64,000 nt of DNA from Mycobacterium sp. SMC-8 (GTDB lineage Bacteria; Actinomycetota; Actinomycetes; Mycobacteriales; Mycobacteriaceae). This document shows, piece after piece, positions 45,523-54,432 of this stretch. Each line of letters opens with the position of its first letter. The first letter of the stretch is position 1. Below the pieces are notes generated by a model. That model was not told where the DNA came from, searched no databases, and worked only from the letters and a program-made list of their open reading frames with translations. A program made the translations under genes and the position numbers. Location: NCBI RefSeq assembly GCF_025263565.1, contig NZ_CP079865.1:4216001-4280000 (forward strand), written 5' to 3'.

Positions 45523-47166
45523 TCAGAACGGTGGTGGGTCGTCGCCATAGCCGGGTCGCCGGAACGATTGGTCCGCGGCCGCTGCTTCGGTGGCTTGTCG
45601 GGCGGATTGTTCGAGTGCGCGTTGGGTGGCGTTGTAGGTGCGCTCGGCGGTGACGCGGGCGGCGCGGTTCTGGGCGCGGGTCCGTCGGCGGGTGGGCATC
45701 ATCAGTTGCCGGCCGGGTCGGCTCGGTGAGGCTTGGTGGCTCGGCGGTGGTGGCGGTGGGGGTCCGGTGGTGGTGTTCCAGTGTGGAAACAGCAGAGCTG
45801 TCAGCGGTTTCGTGGTGTACCGAAGCCCGGCGGGGGTCACGACGGTGAGCGTGCCGTCGGGGTGTTGGTGGTCGCTCCAGCCGGGAAGGAAAGTTTTGAT
45901 CAAATGGTGCGTGCGGCAGTAGCACTTGATGTTGGCCGGGTGGGTGGACCCGGCCGGCCAGGGCTGGGTGTGGTCGAGATCGGAGTAGACGGCCGGACGA
46001 TCGCAGCCGGGGAAACGGCAGGTCATGTCCCGGGTGCGGACGAAGCGCGCAAGTGCGGTTGAGGGCTTGTAACGCGGTTCGGTCTTGAGGTTGAGCGTGT
46101 CGACGAGGCGGATCTTGGCGCCGTGCAGAACCAGCTCGGCCAGCAGTGGCGCGGGCAGGATCGCGCCGTTGAACCCAGGGATCAGCGCAGGCTTGCGTTC
46201 CGGCGGTACCGGGTGAGGCTCCGGGTCGGACGGCGACAGCTGCGGGGGCTCGGCGGTGGGCGTGGGCTGGGCCGGCGGACCAGGTGGGGCGGGCGCGGCC
46301 TCGATGGGAGCGTCTCCGTGCATCTGCGGATCGGGTTCGGCGTGCAGGGAGTCGGAGTCGGCGATGACGTGGATGGTGATGCTGCTGGCTCGTCCGTCGT
46401 CCACTTTGGCGGCGCAGTCAGGGTCGGGGCAGGTGCAGGCCAGGAAGAACACTCCCAAACCCATGGCGGCGCCCACGGCGTCGGCGCGGCGTTGATCGTT
46501 GGTACGCGGGTCATCAGGGCAGGGCGTGGCGATCATGATGGCCAGGCGTTGTTGCATCAATGCGGCGTCGGCGAGGCTGACGCGACCGTGCACAGTGACG
46601 GTGCCGGTGTTCTCGTCGGTGTAGTCGCCGACGTTGAAGTAGCGGCCGCGCATGGCGTTGCGGGCGCGGCGCACGGCGTCGGGATCGTGGCGATGGATCC
46701 ACACGTCGATGGCTTGGGCGAGTTTGGCGTCGGACAGGTTGCCCCAGGTCGGGGCGTGCTCGGCCAGGGCGGTGTCGATGGCCGCAAGTGCGGCTTGGCC
46801 GACCAGGAAGGTTCGCCAGGCGATCGTGGCGATCATGCCCGCGCTGATTTCTCCGGCAAGGAAACGGGCACCGACCTTGGGAAGGCGGTCGCGCAGCGTC
46901 ACGGCGAGGTCGATGAGCCCGACAGCTTTGCCGTGGCGCAGGGTCAGCGCGCAGCTGACGTGAGCGGCAGCGGCGTCGGTGTCGTCGATCGCGAGGCGTT
47001 CGCGGAATTCACCGCCGACCACGCGGCGGTGAAGTTCGGCGATGGCCGCGAGTTTTCGGGCCTCGGCGGCAGAGGCAGTAGCGGCCCACCCGGTGATGGA
47101 CTGCACCAGCACGGAGTCGCTGACGGTACCCATCGCAGTGGGCCCGGGAAGCGATCCATCGAACAT
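45523..47166 (-). CDS. 13E12 repeat family protein (DUF222 with HNH nuclease domain)
   Basis: A 547-residue protein of the mycobacterial 13E12 family. The DUF222 domain fills the N-terminal half (ARKLAAIAELHRRVVGGEF, then AHVSCALTLRHGKAVGLIDLAVTLRDRLP). A Pro-rich linker follows, then an HNH domain with TCRFPGCDRPAVYSDLDHTQPWPAGSTHPANIKCYCRTHH. Many of these genes are DNA-damage induced. The ATG at 47166, giving MFDG, lies inside an SOS box, and a TAGAAT -10 sequence sits 7 bases upstream, so the mRNA is probably leaderless. The frame is open 17 codons further, but that part would cross the promoter. DNA cleavage is presumed, not shown. Confidence 0.88.
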   Translation of the reverse strand: MFDGSLPGPTAMGTVSDSVLVQSITGWAATASAAEARKLAAIAELHRRVVGGEFRERLAIDDTDAAAAHVSCALTLRHGKAVGLIDLAVTLRDRLPKVGARFLAGEISAGMIATIAWRTFLVGQAALAAIDTALAEHAPTWGNLSDAKLAQAIDVWIHRHDPDAVRRARNAMRGRYFNVGDYTDENTGTVTVHGRVSLADAALMQQRLAIMIATPCPDDPRTNDQRRADAVGAAMGLGVFFLACTCPDPDCAAKVDDGRASSITIHVIADSDSLHAEPDPQMHGDAPIEAAPAPPGPPAQPTPTAEPPQLSPSDPEPHPVPPERKPALIPGFNGAILPAPLLAELVLHGAKIRLVDTLNLKTEPRYKPSTALARFVRTRDMTCRFPGCDRPAVYSDLDHTQPWPAGSTHPANIKCYCRTHHLIKTFLPGWSDHQHPDGTLTVVTPAGLRYTTKPLTALLFPHWNTTTGPPPPPPPSHQASPSRPGRQLMMPTRRRTRAQNRAARVTAERTYNATQRALEQSARQATEAAAADQSFRRPGYGDDPPPF

Positions 47167-47174
47167 ATGTGCGA
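47159..47174. promoter_or_regulatory. LexA binding site (SOS box) overlapping the 13E12 start codon
   Basis: On the coding (minus) strand the sequence is TCGCAC-ATAT-GTTCGA, one base from the mycobacterial SOS consensus. The ATG start of the 13E12 gene lies within it. The -10 hexamer TAGAAT (47179-47174) touches its upstream end, so LexA would cover the transcription start. Confidence 0.82.
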
Positions 47175-47240
47175 TTCTACCCGTGGGCTGTGACACGGCC
47201 GGCACGTTTCTTCGCACTCAGCGAGGCCGCGCCACAGACC

Positions 47241-47744
47241 TCAGCGCACGGCGAACCGTTCATCGGTGTAGCGCCGCAGGTTGTGCAGGAAGCGTTGGAA
47301 CATCCATGCCATCAACGGCTTCCCGGCAGCCAGGCCGAACCGCCCGGCGAGCCCATGGGGTTTGAGCGCCATGATCCAGGTCAGGTGGCACCCCTTGGCG
47401 GTCGGCACCACGTGGTAGTCCTCGGCGAACGCCGAGATGCTCGACGTGCTCGACTCGTTGAAGCGGAACGCCATGCGGGAGAATGGCTCCCACGCCAGGA
47501 ATTCCTCGGCACCGGTGATCCCGGCGCGCATGTCCACGGTGCGCGTCGTCCCGATTCCACGGGGTTCCGGGCTGGTCCAGGTCACCTTGGTGATGACACT
47601 GGCCCAGTGTGGCCATGACGTCTCGTCGGCCAGTACCTCGAAGAGTTGCTCGGGGGTGATGGTCAGGTCGACGGTGCTGACGAACCGGTACGGGGCGGTG
47701 TCGACGAAGTCCAGGCCGACGCGCTCGCAGGGATGCATGACCAT
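47241..47744 (-). CDS. SRPBCC-fold (START-like) protein
   Basis: A 167-residue single-domain protein with the SRPBCC pattern: FVSTVDLTITPEQLFEVLADETSWPHWASVITKVTWTSPEPRG, then an FNESSTSSISAFAEDYHVV core and the long C-terminal helix MAWMFQRFLHNLRRYTDE. Such proteins bind hydrophobic ligands; polyketide cyclase and lipid-transfer roles occur in the family. No enzymatic residues stand out. The start may be the ATG at 47744 or at 47738. It is divergent from aspS. Confidence 0.78.
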   Translation of the reverse strand: MVMHPCERVGLDFVDTAPYRFVSTVDLTITPEQLFEVLADETSWPHWASVITKVTWTSPEPRGIGTTRTVDMRAGITGAEEFLAWEPFSRMAFRFNESSTSSISAFAEDYHVVPTAKGCHLTWIMALKPHGLAGRFGLAAGKPLMAWMFQRFLHNLRRYTDERFAVR

Positions 47745-47853
47745 ACACGTTAGGTCACCATGACTGGTCGACGGAAGATCGGACCTCGTCGAGCTGTCCA
47801 CCGTGCCCCACTAGACTGAACTGTTGACTATCCCCCGCGAACAGGAGTACTTC

Positions 47854-49668
47854 GTGCTGCGCACCCGCACCGCCGGTTCATTGCGCCCCACCGATGCCGG
47901 TCAAACGGTGACGCTGGCCGGGTGGGTGGCGCGCCGTCGCGACCACGGCGGCGTCATCTTCATCGACCTGCGAGACGGCTTGTCCGGAGGGCAGGACGGT
48001 AGCGACGGGAAAATCGGGCCGAGCGTGGCTCAGGTGGTGTTCCGGGAGGGCGATGTGCTGGCGCAGGCGCACCGGTTGCGCTCGGAGTTCTGCGTCGCCG
48101 TCACCGGCGTCGTCGAGGTCCGTCCGGAAGGCAACGCCAATCCCGACATCGCCACCGGTGAGGTCGAGGTGAACGCGACGTCGCTGACGGTACTGGGGGA
48201 GAGTGCTCCGCTGCCGTTTCAGCTCGACGAGACCGCCGGCGAGGAAGCCCGGCTGAAGTACCGCTACCTGGATCTGCGCCGGGAGGGGCCGGGCAACGCG
48301 ATCCGCTTGCGCTCCAAGGTGAATGCCGCCGCACGCAGTGTGCTGGCCGAGCAAGACTTCATCGAGATCGAAACCCCCACGCTGACGCGCTCCACACCGG
48401 AGGGCGCCCGTGACTTCCTGGTGCCCGCCCGGTTGCAGCCCGGCTCGTTCTACGCACTGCCGCAGAGCCCGCAGCTGTTCAAACAGTTGCTGATGGTCGC
48501 GGGTATGGAGCGGTACTACCAGATCGCCCGTTGCTACCGCGACGAGGACTTCCGCGCCGACCGCCAGCCCGAGTTCACCCAGCTGGACATGGAGATGAGC
48601 TTCGTCGACGCCGACGACGTCATCGCGGTGTCCGAGCAGGTCCTCAAGGCCGTGTGGTCGACGATCGGGTACGACCTGCCGCTGCCGCTGCCGCGGATCA
48701 GCTACGCCGACGCGATGCGTCGGTTCGGGTCGGACAAGCCCGACATGCGCTTCGGCCTGGAGCTCGTGGAGTGCACCGACTACTTCAAAGACACGCCGTT
48801 CCGGGTGTTCCAGGCACCCTATGTCGGCGCCGTGGTGATGCCGGGCGGAGCCTCGCAGCCGCGGCGCACGCTGGACGGCTGGCAGGAGTTCGCCAAGCAA
48901 CGCGGGCACAAGGGGCTGGCGTACGTACTGATCGGCGAGGACGGCACGCTCGGTGGGCCGGTCGCCAAGAACCTGAGCGACGCCGAGCGGGACGGGCTGG
49001 CCGCGCACGTGGGCGCCAATCCCGGCGACTGTGTGTTCTTCGCGGCCGGCACCGCGAAGTCGGCACGGGCGCTGCTGGGCGCCACCCGCATCGAGATCGC
49101 CAAACGGCTCGACCTGATCGACCCGGACGCGTGGGCGTTCACGTGGGTGGTGGACTGGCCGATGTTCGAGTCCACCGCCGAGGCGACGGCCGCCGGTGAT
49201 GTGGCGGTCGGATCCGGCGCCTGGACCGCGATGCACCACGCGTTCACCGCGCCGAAACCCGAGTCCGAGGCGACCTTCGACACCGATCCGGCCAGTGCCT
49301 TGTCGGACGCCTACGACATCGTCTGCAACGGCAACGAGATCGGCGGCGGATCCATCCGTATCCATCGCAGCGACGTCCAGGAACGGGTGTTCGCGATGAT
49401 GGGCATCGATCACGACGAAGCGCGCGAGAAGTTCGGATTCTTGTTGGACGCGTTCACTTTCGGCGCTCCGCCGCACGGTGGTATCGCGTTCGGCTGGGAC
49501 CGCATCACCGCGCTGCTGGCCGGCGTGGACTCGATCCGCGAGGTGATCGCGTTCCCGAAGTCCGGCGGCGGTGTCGACCCGCTGACCGAAGCACCCGCGC
49601 CGATCACCGATCAGCAGCGCAAGGAGTCCGGAATAGACGTCAAGCCGGAGAAGCTGGACAAGGCATGA
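47854..49668 (+). CDS. aspS: Aspartyl-tRNA synthetase (probably non-discriminating, AspRS)
   Basis: A 604-residue class II synthetase very similar to Rv2572c. It has an N-terminal OB-fold anticodon domain, motif 2 ([25 protein letters not shown]), the bacterial insertion domain and motif 3 ([22 protein letters not shown]). The GTG start at 47854 follows AGGAG; a TTG ten codons earlier is in frame but lacks a ribosome site. Residues about 42-56 (Gly/Ser/Asp-rich, [15 protein letters not shown]) are an extra loop not found in the M. tuberculosis protein as I recall it. Mycobacteria form Asn-tRNA through Asp-tRNA(Asn), so this enzyme probably charges both tRNAs. Confidence 0.96.
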   Translation: MLRTRTAGSLRPTDAGQTVTLAGWVARRRDHGGVIFIDLRDGLSGGQDGSDGKIGPSVAQVVFREGDVLAQAHRLRSEFCVAVTGVVEVRPEGNANPDIATGEVEVNATSLTVLGESAPLPFQLDETAGEEARLKYRYLDLRREGPGNAIRLRSKVNAAARSVLAEQDFIEIETPTLTRSTPEGARDFLVPARLQPGSFYALPQSPQLFKQLLMVAGMERYYQIARCYRDEDFRADRQPEFTQLDMEMSFVDADDVIAVSEQVLKAVWSTIGYDLPLPLPRISYADAMRRFGSDKPDMRFGLELVECTDYFKDTPFRVFQAPYVGAVVMPGGASQPRRTLDGWQEFAKQRGHKGLAYVLIGEDGTLGGPVAKNLSDAERDGLAAHVGANPGDCVFFAAGTAKSARALLGATRIEIAKRLDLIDPDAWAFTWVVDWPMFESTAEATAAGDVAVGSGAWTAMHHAFTAPKPESEATFDTDPASALSDAYDIVCNGNEIGGGSIRIHRSDVQERVFAMMGIDHDEAREKFGFLLDAFTFGAPPHGGIAFGWDRITALLAGVDSIREVIAFPKSGGGVDPLTEAPAPITDQQRKESGIDVKPEKLDKA

Positions 49669-50126
49669 CACCACCGGACAGGCAACCGGACAAAGACAAG
49701 CTCGTCGCCGACACTGCGGCGCTGGACGCATTCAACGGCAACATCGTCGAAGAGTTCCGCGCCAACGGAGGCAAGGTCGGCGGGCCGTTCGACGGCGCCA
49801 CGCTGCTTCTGCTGCACACCACGGGCGCGAAGTCGGGTAGGTCGCGGCTCTCACCGCTGGCTTACCTGACCATCGACGGCAAGATGCTCATCGTCGGGTC
49901 CTACGCCGGCGCACCCCGGCATCCCGCCTGGGTGCACAACCTGCGGGCGAACCCGAAGGCTTACATCGAGGTGGGCACCGACGCCTATGACGTCGACGTC
50001 CGTGAGCTGTCCGACGACGAGCGCGAGGCGCTGTATCCGAAGATCGTCGAGATCGCGCCCGTGTTCGCTGACTACCAGGCCAAGACCGACCGAGTCATCC
50101 CGCTGTTCGAGCTGACCCGGGCTTAA
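49665..50126 (+). CDS. Deazaflavin (F420)-dependent nitroreductase family protein (Ddn-like)
   Basis: A 153-residue protein of the Ddn split-barrel family. Key segments are [22 protein letters not shown] (F420 phosphate contacts), [25 protein letters not shown] and a C-terminal LFELTRA. These enzymes use reduced F420 to reduce quinones or nitro compounds. It overlaps aspS by 4 bases (ATGA). The stop codon TAA is part of the target duplication of the IS1380-type element that begins at the next base. The protein remains intact, but any downstream cotranscription is broken. Confidence 0.88.
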   Translation: MTPPDRQPDKDKLVADTAALDAFNGNIVEEFRANGGKVGGPFDGATLLLLHTTGAKSGRSRLSPLAYLTIDGKMLIVGSYAGAPRHPAWVHNLRANPKAYIEVGTDAYDVDVRELSDDEREALYPKIVEIAPVFADYQAKTDRVIPLFELTRA

Positions 50127-50141
50127 CCTGGATACACCGAT
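50127..50141. repeat. Left terminal inverted repeat of the IS1380-type element
   Basis: CCTGGATACACCGAT, the exact reverse complement of the sequence at 51780-51794. It directly follows the CTTAA target duplicate. Confidence 0.95.
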
Positions 50142-50283
50142 CGGCGGTTGGTGTGGGGTTGAATCTGGTTGTGAGGCTTTGAGCTGATGTATAGGTCCCA
50201 GTGGGCGTGGCTGATCGCCCGATCTCGGTATCGGGTTGTTCCTGTTGGTGTTTCGCGTCGAAGGCCGGTAGGGAGTGGTCTGA

Positions 50284-51675
50284 TTAGGCCGTGAGCGGCT
50301 GATATCGGCCGAAGAGGTTGCCGAACAGCAAGTTCCATGCGTGTTCCCAGGGCCAGTTGCGCGGCAGGTGCAACGTCAGCCGTCGTGCCGAGGAGGCGAT
50401 GCGTGCGGGCACGGTGATCAGCGTGCGGCGGATGGTGGCGGTGCGGGCCTTGGCCAGCGTGGGGCCGGTGAGGGTGGCCGCGGCGCGGGTGAGGTTGAAC
50501 GCGATGACCGCCAGCACCAACCATGCACTATTGGCCGAGAACCGGCCTGACGGTAGATGGGCCAGCGCGGAGGCTTTCAGGTCGGCGTGGACCTGTTCGA
50601 TGATCGCGTGGCCGCGGTGAGTCTTGTCGGCGGTGACGGTGTCCAGATCGGTGGTCGTAAAGAAGGCGTGAAACCGCCAGGTGTCGAACAGGGTGGCCTG
50701 TCCATCGCTGGTGGGGTTCAGGTCGGGGATGCGGCGTACCACCAAGCGGCCCGGGACCTGCTGGTGGGTTTTCTTGGAGCTGAACGCGGTGAATCCGATC
50801 TCGGCGACCTCGGCCCGGGAGATCCATTGGCCGGTGTTTTCGTCGTAGACGGCGTCGGTGTACTCGATCGAGGTCCACGCATCATCGTTGATGGCCGCGA
50901 TCGCAGCCTTGACTTTCGAGTCCAGGGGCACGGTGATCGACACCTCGGCGCCACCGCGCAGCGCCGCGCCCACGCTGCGGTGACCGTAGAACGCCGAATC
51001 GGCGCGGACCAGCGGCTTGCTGGTGGCCTCGGGTGAGCGCAGCCGTGTCACAGTGGACAGGGTGTCGCTGATCATGCGGGCAGCTCCGCGTGGGGAGCCA
51101 CACGAGCCTTTGCGCAGGCGTTGGGCGGCGATCACCGGAGCACACTGACCGGTGGTGACCGTGGCCAGCAGGGCGTTGAGACCCCGGACTCCGGAGTAGC
51201 CGTAACCGGATCCTTGCTTGCTGTAGCCGTGGACTTCGATGATGGTGTCGTCGAGATCGACCAGCACGGGGCCGTCGATGCCGGCCAGCACCGGGGTGCG
51301 TTCGTGCAGGCTCGCCAGCACCCGCGCCGCGATGGCGTCGAGTTGGCGGACGTGGCCGAAGCTGAATTCCCGCAGGAACGAGCCCAGCGTCGAGGGTGCA
51401 TACGGACGGTCGAACACCGTGCGCATCGCGCCGTGGCGCAGCAGGCGCATATCGTCGATGCTGTCCGCGCCAGCGACCATCCCCGCGACCAGCGCGCTCA
51501 CCTTCGCCCCCGCGTTGGAGCCCTTGTCCGTGGGCACCGTGAGGTGCTCATCAGCCAACGCGGCCAGACCGCATTCTTGCGCCAACGCGGTGATCGGGAC
51601 CAGTCCGGCGCACGACACCAGGTTCGGATCATCGAAGCGGGCCGCCGCGACGGGCCGAGTGTGAGATAGTTGCAT
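50284..51675 (-). CDS. IS1380-family transposase
   Basis: A 463-residue DDE transposase of normal family length, with no frameshift or stop. An acidic motif, PVLVDLDDTIIEVHGYSKQGSGYGYSGVRGLN, contains the first catalytic Asp. LVRADSAFYGH carries the second, and the conserved C-terminal HADLKASALAHLPSGRFSANSAWLVLAVIAFNL follows. Cut-and-paste movement is expected. The ATG is 105 bases inside the right end; the promoter is presumably in that gap. The 140 bases between the stop and the left end contain no other gene. Confidence 0.93.
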   Translation of the reverse strand: MQLSHTRPVAAARFDDPNLVSCAGLVPITALAQECGLAALADEHLTVPTDKGSNAGAKVSALVAGMVAGADSIDDMRLLRHGAMRTVFDRPYAPSTLGSFLREFSFGHVRQLDAIAARVLASLHERTPVLAGIDGPVLVDLDDTIIEVHGYSKQGSGYGYSGVRGLNALLATVTTGQCAPVIAAQRLRKGSCGSPRGAARMISDTLSTVTRLRSPEATSKPLVRADSAFYGHRSVGAALRGGAEVSITVPLDSKVKAAIAAINDDAWTSIEYTDAVYDENTGQWISRAEVAEIGFTAFSSKKTHQQVPGRLVVRRIPDLNPTSDGQATLFDTWRFHAFFTTTDLDTVTADKTHRGHAIIEQVHADLKASALAHLPSGRFSANSAWLVLAVIAFNLTRAAATLTGPTLAKARTATIRRTLITVPARIASSARRLTLHLPRNWPWEHAWNLLFGNLFGRYQPLTA

Positions 51676-51779
51676 CTACGAGATGCCCTTCGTAGTGGCT
51701 GAATTGGATCCTGAACAAATCTCATTCTCCCACCACGACAGGGCATTTCGCTGTTTCAACCCACCCAGGCCGCCACCTA

Positions 51780-51794
51780 ATCGGTGTATCCAGG
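51780..51794. repeat. Right terminal inverted repeat of the IS1380-type element
   Basis: ATCGGTGTATCCAGG, pairing at all 15 positions with the left end; followed by the second CTTAA. Confidence 0.95.
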
Positions 51795-51809
51795 CTTAAG
51801 CGCAGACGT

Positions 51810-52994
51810 TTACAGCCGTTCGATGATGGTGGCGTTGGCCATGCCGCCGCCCTCACACATCGTCTGCAGCGCGTAGCGCCCGTCGCGTTGCTGCAACGCG
51901 TTGACCAGCGTGGTCATGATGCGCGCACCACTGGCGCCCAGGGGATGGCCGATCGCGATCGCGCCGCCGTTGACGTTCGTCCTCTCGAGGTCGGCGCCCA
52001 CGTCCGCGGCCCACGCCAGCACCACCGGCGCGAACGCCTCGTTCACCTCGAACAGGTCGATATCAGGAAGGCTCAAGCCGGCTTTCCGCAATACCTTCTC
52101 CGTCGCCGGGATCACGCCGGTCAGCATGTACAGCGGATCGGATCCGACCGCGACGGTGGTGTGGATGCGCGCCAGCGGGCGCAGACCGAGCCGGCGGGCC
52201 GCCGCGCCGCTGGTGATCATCACCGCGGCACTCCCGTCCGATAGCGGCGAGGAGTTGCCCGGCGTGATGTTCCAACCGATCTGCGGGAACCGCGCGCCGA
52301 GGGCCTCGTTGTAGAACGCCGGCTTGAGCCCGGCCAGCGTCTCGGCCGTGGTGTCGGGGCGGACGATCTCGTCGGCGGTCAGTCCGGCGATGGGGGCGAG
52401 CTCGGCGTCGAACAGTCCGTCCTTGGCAGCGCGCGCCGCCTTCTGATGGCTCGCGGCGGAGAACTCGTCGAGCTGGGTGCGCGACAGGTTCCACCGCGCA
52501 GCGATCAGTTCGGCGCTGATGCCTTGGGCGACAAGGCCATCCGGGTAGCGGGCGGTCATGTCGCGGCCGAACGGGTTGCTGCCGGGCAGCACCGACGATC
52601 CCATCGGCACCCGGCTCATGGATTCCACGCCCGCGGCGATCACCACGTCGTAGGCGCCGGCCAGCACTCCCTGTGCGGCGAAGCTGATCGCCTGCTGGCT
52701 GCTGCCGCACTGGCGGTCGACGGTGGTGCCGGGCACGCTCTCGGGGAACCCGGCGCCGAGCAGGGCGTTGCGGGCGATGTTGACGGCCTGGTCACCGACC
52801 TGGGTGACGGCGCCGGCGATGACGTCCTCGACCTCGACGGGATCCACGCCGGTACGCGTCACGAGCTCGCGCAGGCTGTGTGCCAGCAGGTCGGCGGGCA
52901 GCACGTCGTGGAGGGCGCCGGTGGCCTTGCCCTTGCCGACGGGGGTGCGGACGGCGCCGACGATGACGGCGTCGCGATCGGAATAGTCGGCCAT
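51810..52994 (-). CDS. fadA: Acetyl-CoA acyltransferase (thiolase)
   Basis: A 394-residue thiolase with the nucleophile Cys96 (DRQCGSSQQ), the NVNGGAIAIGHPLGASGARI motif with its active-site His, the FEVNEAFAPVVLAWA segment and the second Cys in MCEGGGMANATI. It cleaves or forms 3-ketoacyl-CoA. The start is an ATG preceded by GGAGG. A HxlR-type gene lies divergently 96 bases away with an inverted repeat between, so it is a likely control target. The IS element ends just behind its 3' end and does not interrupt it. Confidence 0.9.
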   Translation of the reverse strand: MADYSDRDAVIVGAVRTPVGKGKATGALHDVLPADLLAHSLRELVTRTGVDPVEVEDVIAGAVTQVGDQAVNIARNALLGAGFPESVPGTTVDRQCGSSQQAISFAAQGVLAGAYDVVIAAGVESMSRVPMGSSVLPGSNPFGRDMTARYPDGLVAQGISAELIAARWNLSRTQLDEFSAASHQKAARAAKDGLFDAELAPIAGLTADEIVRPDTTAETLAGLKPAFYNEALGARFPQIGWNITPGNSSPLSDGSAAVMITSGAAARRLGLRPLARIHTTVAVGSDPLYMLTGVIPATEKVLRKAGLSLPDIDLFEVNEAFAPVVLAWAADVGADLERTNVNGGAIAIGHPLGASGARIMTTLVNALQQRDGRYALQTMCEGGGMANATIIERL

Positions 52995-53035
52995 GCGGAT
53001 CCTCCTGGAACTCGTCGCTGAGTATGCTGCTGTGT

Positions 53036-53056
53036 ACCTAGATGTAACACCTAGGT
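53036..53056. promoter_or_regulatory. Inverted repeat between thiolase and HxlR genes (candidate operator)
   Basis: ACCTAG (53036-53041) and CTAGGT (53051-53056) are inverted around 9 bases; ACCTAG also recurs directly at 53049-53054. The site is in the middle of the divergent promoter, where a HxlR regulator would bind. Confidence 0.6.
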
Positions 53057-53090
53057 TCAGTCAAGACAACCCAGCGGTGGAGTGATGTGC

Positions 53091-53576
53091 ATGACAGTCC
53101 TGCAGGGTCCGCTCGCCGACCGTGGCGCATGGTCGGCGGTCGGCCGGTGCCCGATCGAGAAGACGATGGCGCTCGTCGGCACCAAGTCCGCGATGCTGAT
53201 CATGCGGGAGGCCTACTACGGCACCACGCGCTTCGACGATTTCGCCAAACGCGTCGGAATCACCAAGGCCGCGACGTCGGCGCGCTTGTCCGAACTCGTA
53301 GAAGCCGGGCTGCTGACCAAACGTCCGTACCGGGAGCCTGGACAGCGGGCGCGCGACGAATACGTGCTCACCGAGGCCGGGTCGGAGTTCATGCCGGTGG
53401 TGTGGGCGATGTTCGAATGGGGACGCAAGCACCTCGACGACACGTCGCTGCGACTCACCCACCTGGGTTGCGGTGCTCAGGCGGGCGTCGAGATCGTCTG
53501 TGCCGAAGGGCATTCGGTTCCGCCGGACGAGCTGGGGATGCGGCTCGTCCGGCGGACGAACGATCAGCCCAGCTGA
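53091..53576 (+). CDS. HxlR-family transcriptional regulator
   Basis: A 161-residue HxlR-type winged-helix protein. The diagnostic pattern is present: an early Cys (GRCPIEKTMALVGTKSAMLIMREAYYGTTRFDDFAKRVGITKAATSARLSELVEAGLL), then RARDEYVLTEAGSEF. A tail with two further cysteines (HLGCGAQ, IVCAEGH) follows. The early Cys could be redox or ligand sensing. Start at ATG 53091 with GGAG upstream; in-frame ATG and GTG codons 6 and 9 bases earlier are possible. The gene ends inside the 3' end of the convergent btpA-type gene (13-base overlap). Confidence 0.87.
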   Translation: MTVLQGPLADRGAWSAVGRCPIEKTMALVGTKSAMLIMREAYYGTTRFDDFAKRVGITKAATSARLSELVEAGLLTKRPYREPGQRARDEYVLTEAGSEFMPVVWAMFEWGRKHLDDTSLRLTHLGCGAQAGVEIVCAEGHSVPPDELGMRLVRRTNDQPS

Positions 53577-54385
53577 GCGCGGAACTCCTTGGCCGCGCCC
53601 ATGAGCTCTTCGACCCTGGACTTCTCGGCTGCGTTGGCGAACAGGCCGTCCTTCTTGAAGTAGGTGCCCACGACGGCGCCGTCGGCGACGCTGAGGTGGG
53701 CAGCGACGTTCTCGGCGCGCACACCGGTGTTGACGAACACCGGCACCTCACCTGCGGCCGATTTCACGACGCGCAGCGTCTCGGTGTCGGTGGGCGCGCC
53801 CGCGGTCGCGCCGGAGACGCAGATCGCATCGGGACGCGTCGCGAAGACGGTGGTGCGGGTGATGGCGGCCAGATCGCGGTCGGCGAGGTACTGGGCCGAC
53901 TCGGGGACGATGTTGAACAGCAGCTTCACGTGTGACCCACCGATGCGTGCCCGGTGCCGCGCGACCTCGCCCACGTTGGTGTCCCACAGGCCGAAGTCGC
54001 TGGCGTACACCCCGGTGAAGATCTCGCGGACGAACTTCGCGCCGGTGGCCACCGCGAGGTCGATGGACGCCCGGCCGTCCCAGAGCACGTTGACCCCGTA
54101 CGGCACCGAGATGTCGGGCAGCAGCTCGCCGATGATCCGGGCCATCGTGATCGCGGTGATGGGTTCGGTCTTGGTCAGGTAGGGCAGGCTGAATTCGTTG
54201 CTGATCATGACGGCGTCGACACCGCCGGCTTGCAGCGCGTCCAGTTCGGTGCGGGCGCGGTTGACGACGGCGGCGATGCCGCCCGCGGAGTCGAAGCCGG
54301 GATCGCCGGGCAGCGCGGACAGGTGCAGCATGGCGATGACGGGTTTCGAGACGCCGAAGACCTCGTCGAGCCAGGTGGTGGTCAC
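53564..54385 (-). CDS. BtpA/SgcQ-family TIM-barrel protein
   Basis: A 273-residue protein with the BtpA/SgcQ pattern: KPVIAMLHLSALPGDPGFDS near the N-terminus, GGVDAVMISNEFSLPYL, GVNVLWDGRASIDLAVATGAKFVREIFTGVYASDFGLW and a C-terminal VFVNTGVRAENV...ADGAVVGTYFKKDG. BtpA was first linked to photosystem I biogenesis; SgcQ occurs in sugar operons, where its reaction is uncertain. Here it is the last gene of a carbohydrate operon, which suggests an enzyme acting on a sugar or polyol intermediate. The GTG start has AAAGG 8 bases upstream. Confidence 0.85.
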   Translation of the reverse strand: MTTTWLDEVFGVSKPVIAMLHLSALPGDPGFDSAGGIAAVVNRARTELDALQAGGVDAVMISNEFSLPYLTKTEPITAITMARIIGELLPDISVPYGVNVLWDGRASIDLAVATGAKFVREIFTGVYASDFGLWDTNVGEVARHRARIGGSHVKLLFNIVPESAQYLADRDLAAITRTTVFATRPDAICVSGATAGAPTDTETLRVVKSAAGEVPVFVNTGVRAENVAAHLSVADGAVVGTYFKKDGLFANAAEKSRVEELMGAAKEFRAQLG

Positions 54386-54432
54386 GTGAAGTGCCTTTCT
54401 CTTTCGGGTGAAACGGATGAGTTGCGGCCGGC

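Larger units (their letters stand above)
50127..51794. mobile_element. Complete IS1380-family insertion sequence with 5-bp target duplication
   Basis: A 1,668-base element with perfect 15-base terminal inverted repeats and one intact transposase gene. It is flanked by CTTAA on both sides (50122-50126 and 51795-51799). The size, termini beginning CCTGG and transposase type fit IS1380. The left duplication includes the last bases and stop codon of the Ddn-like gene. The intact frame and perfect repeats suggest a recent insertion. Confidence 0.93.
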
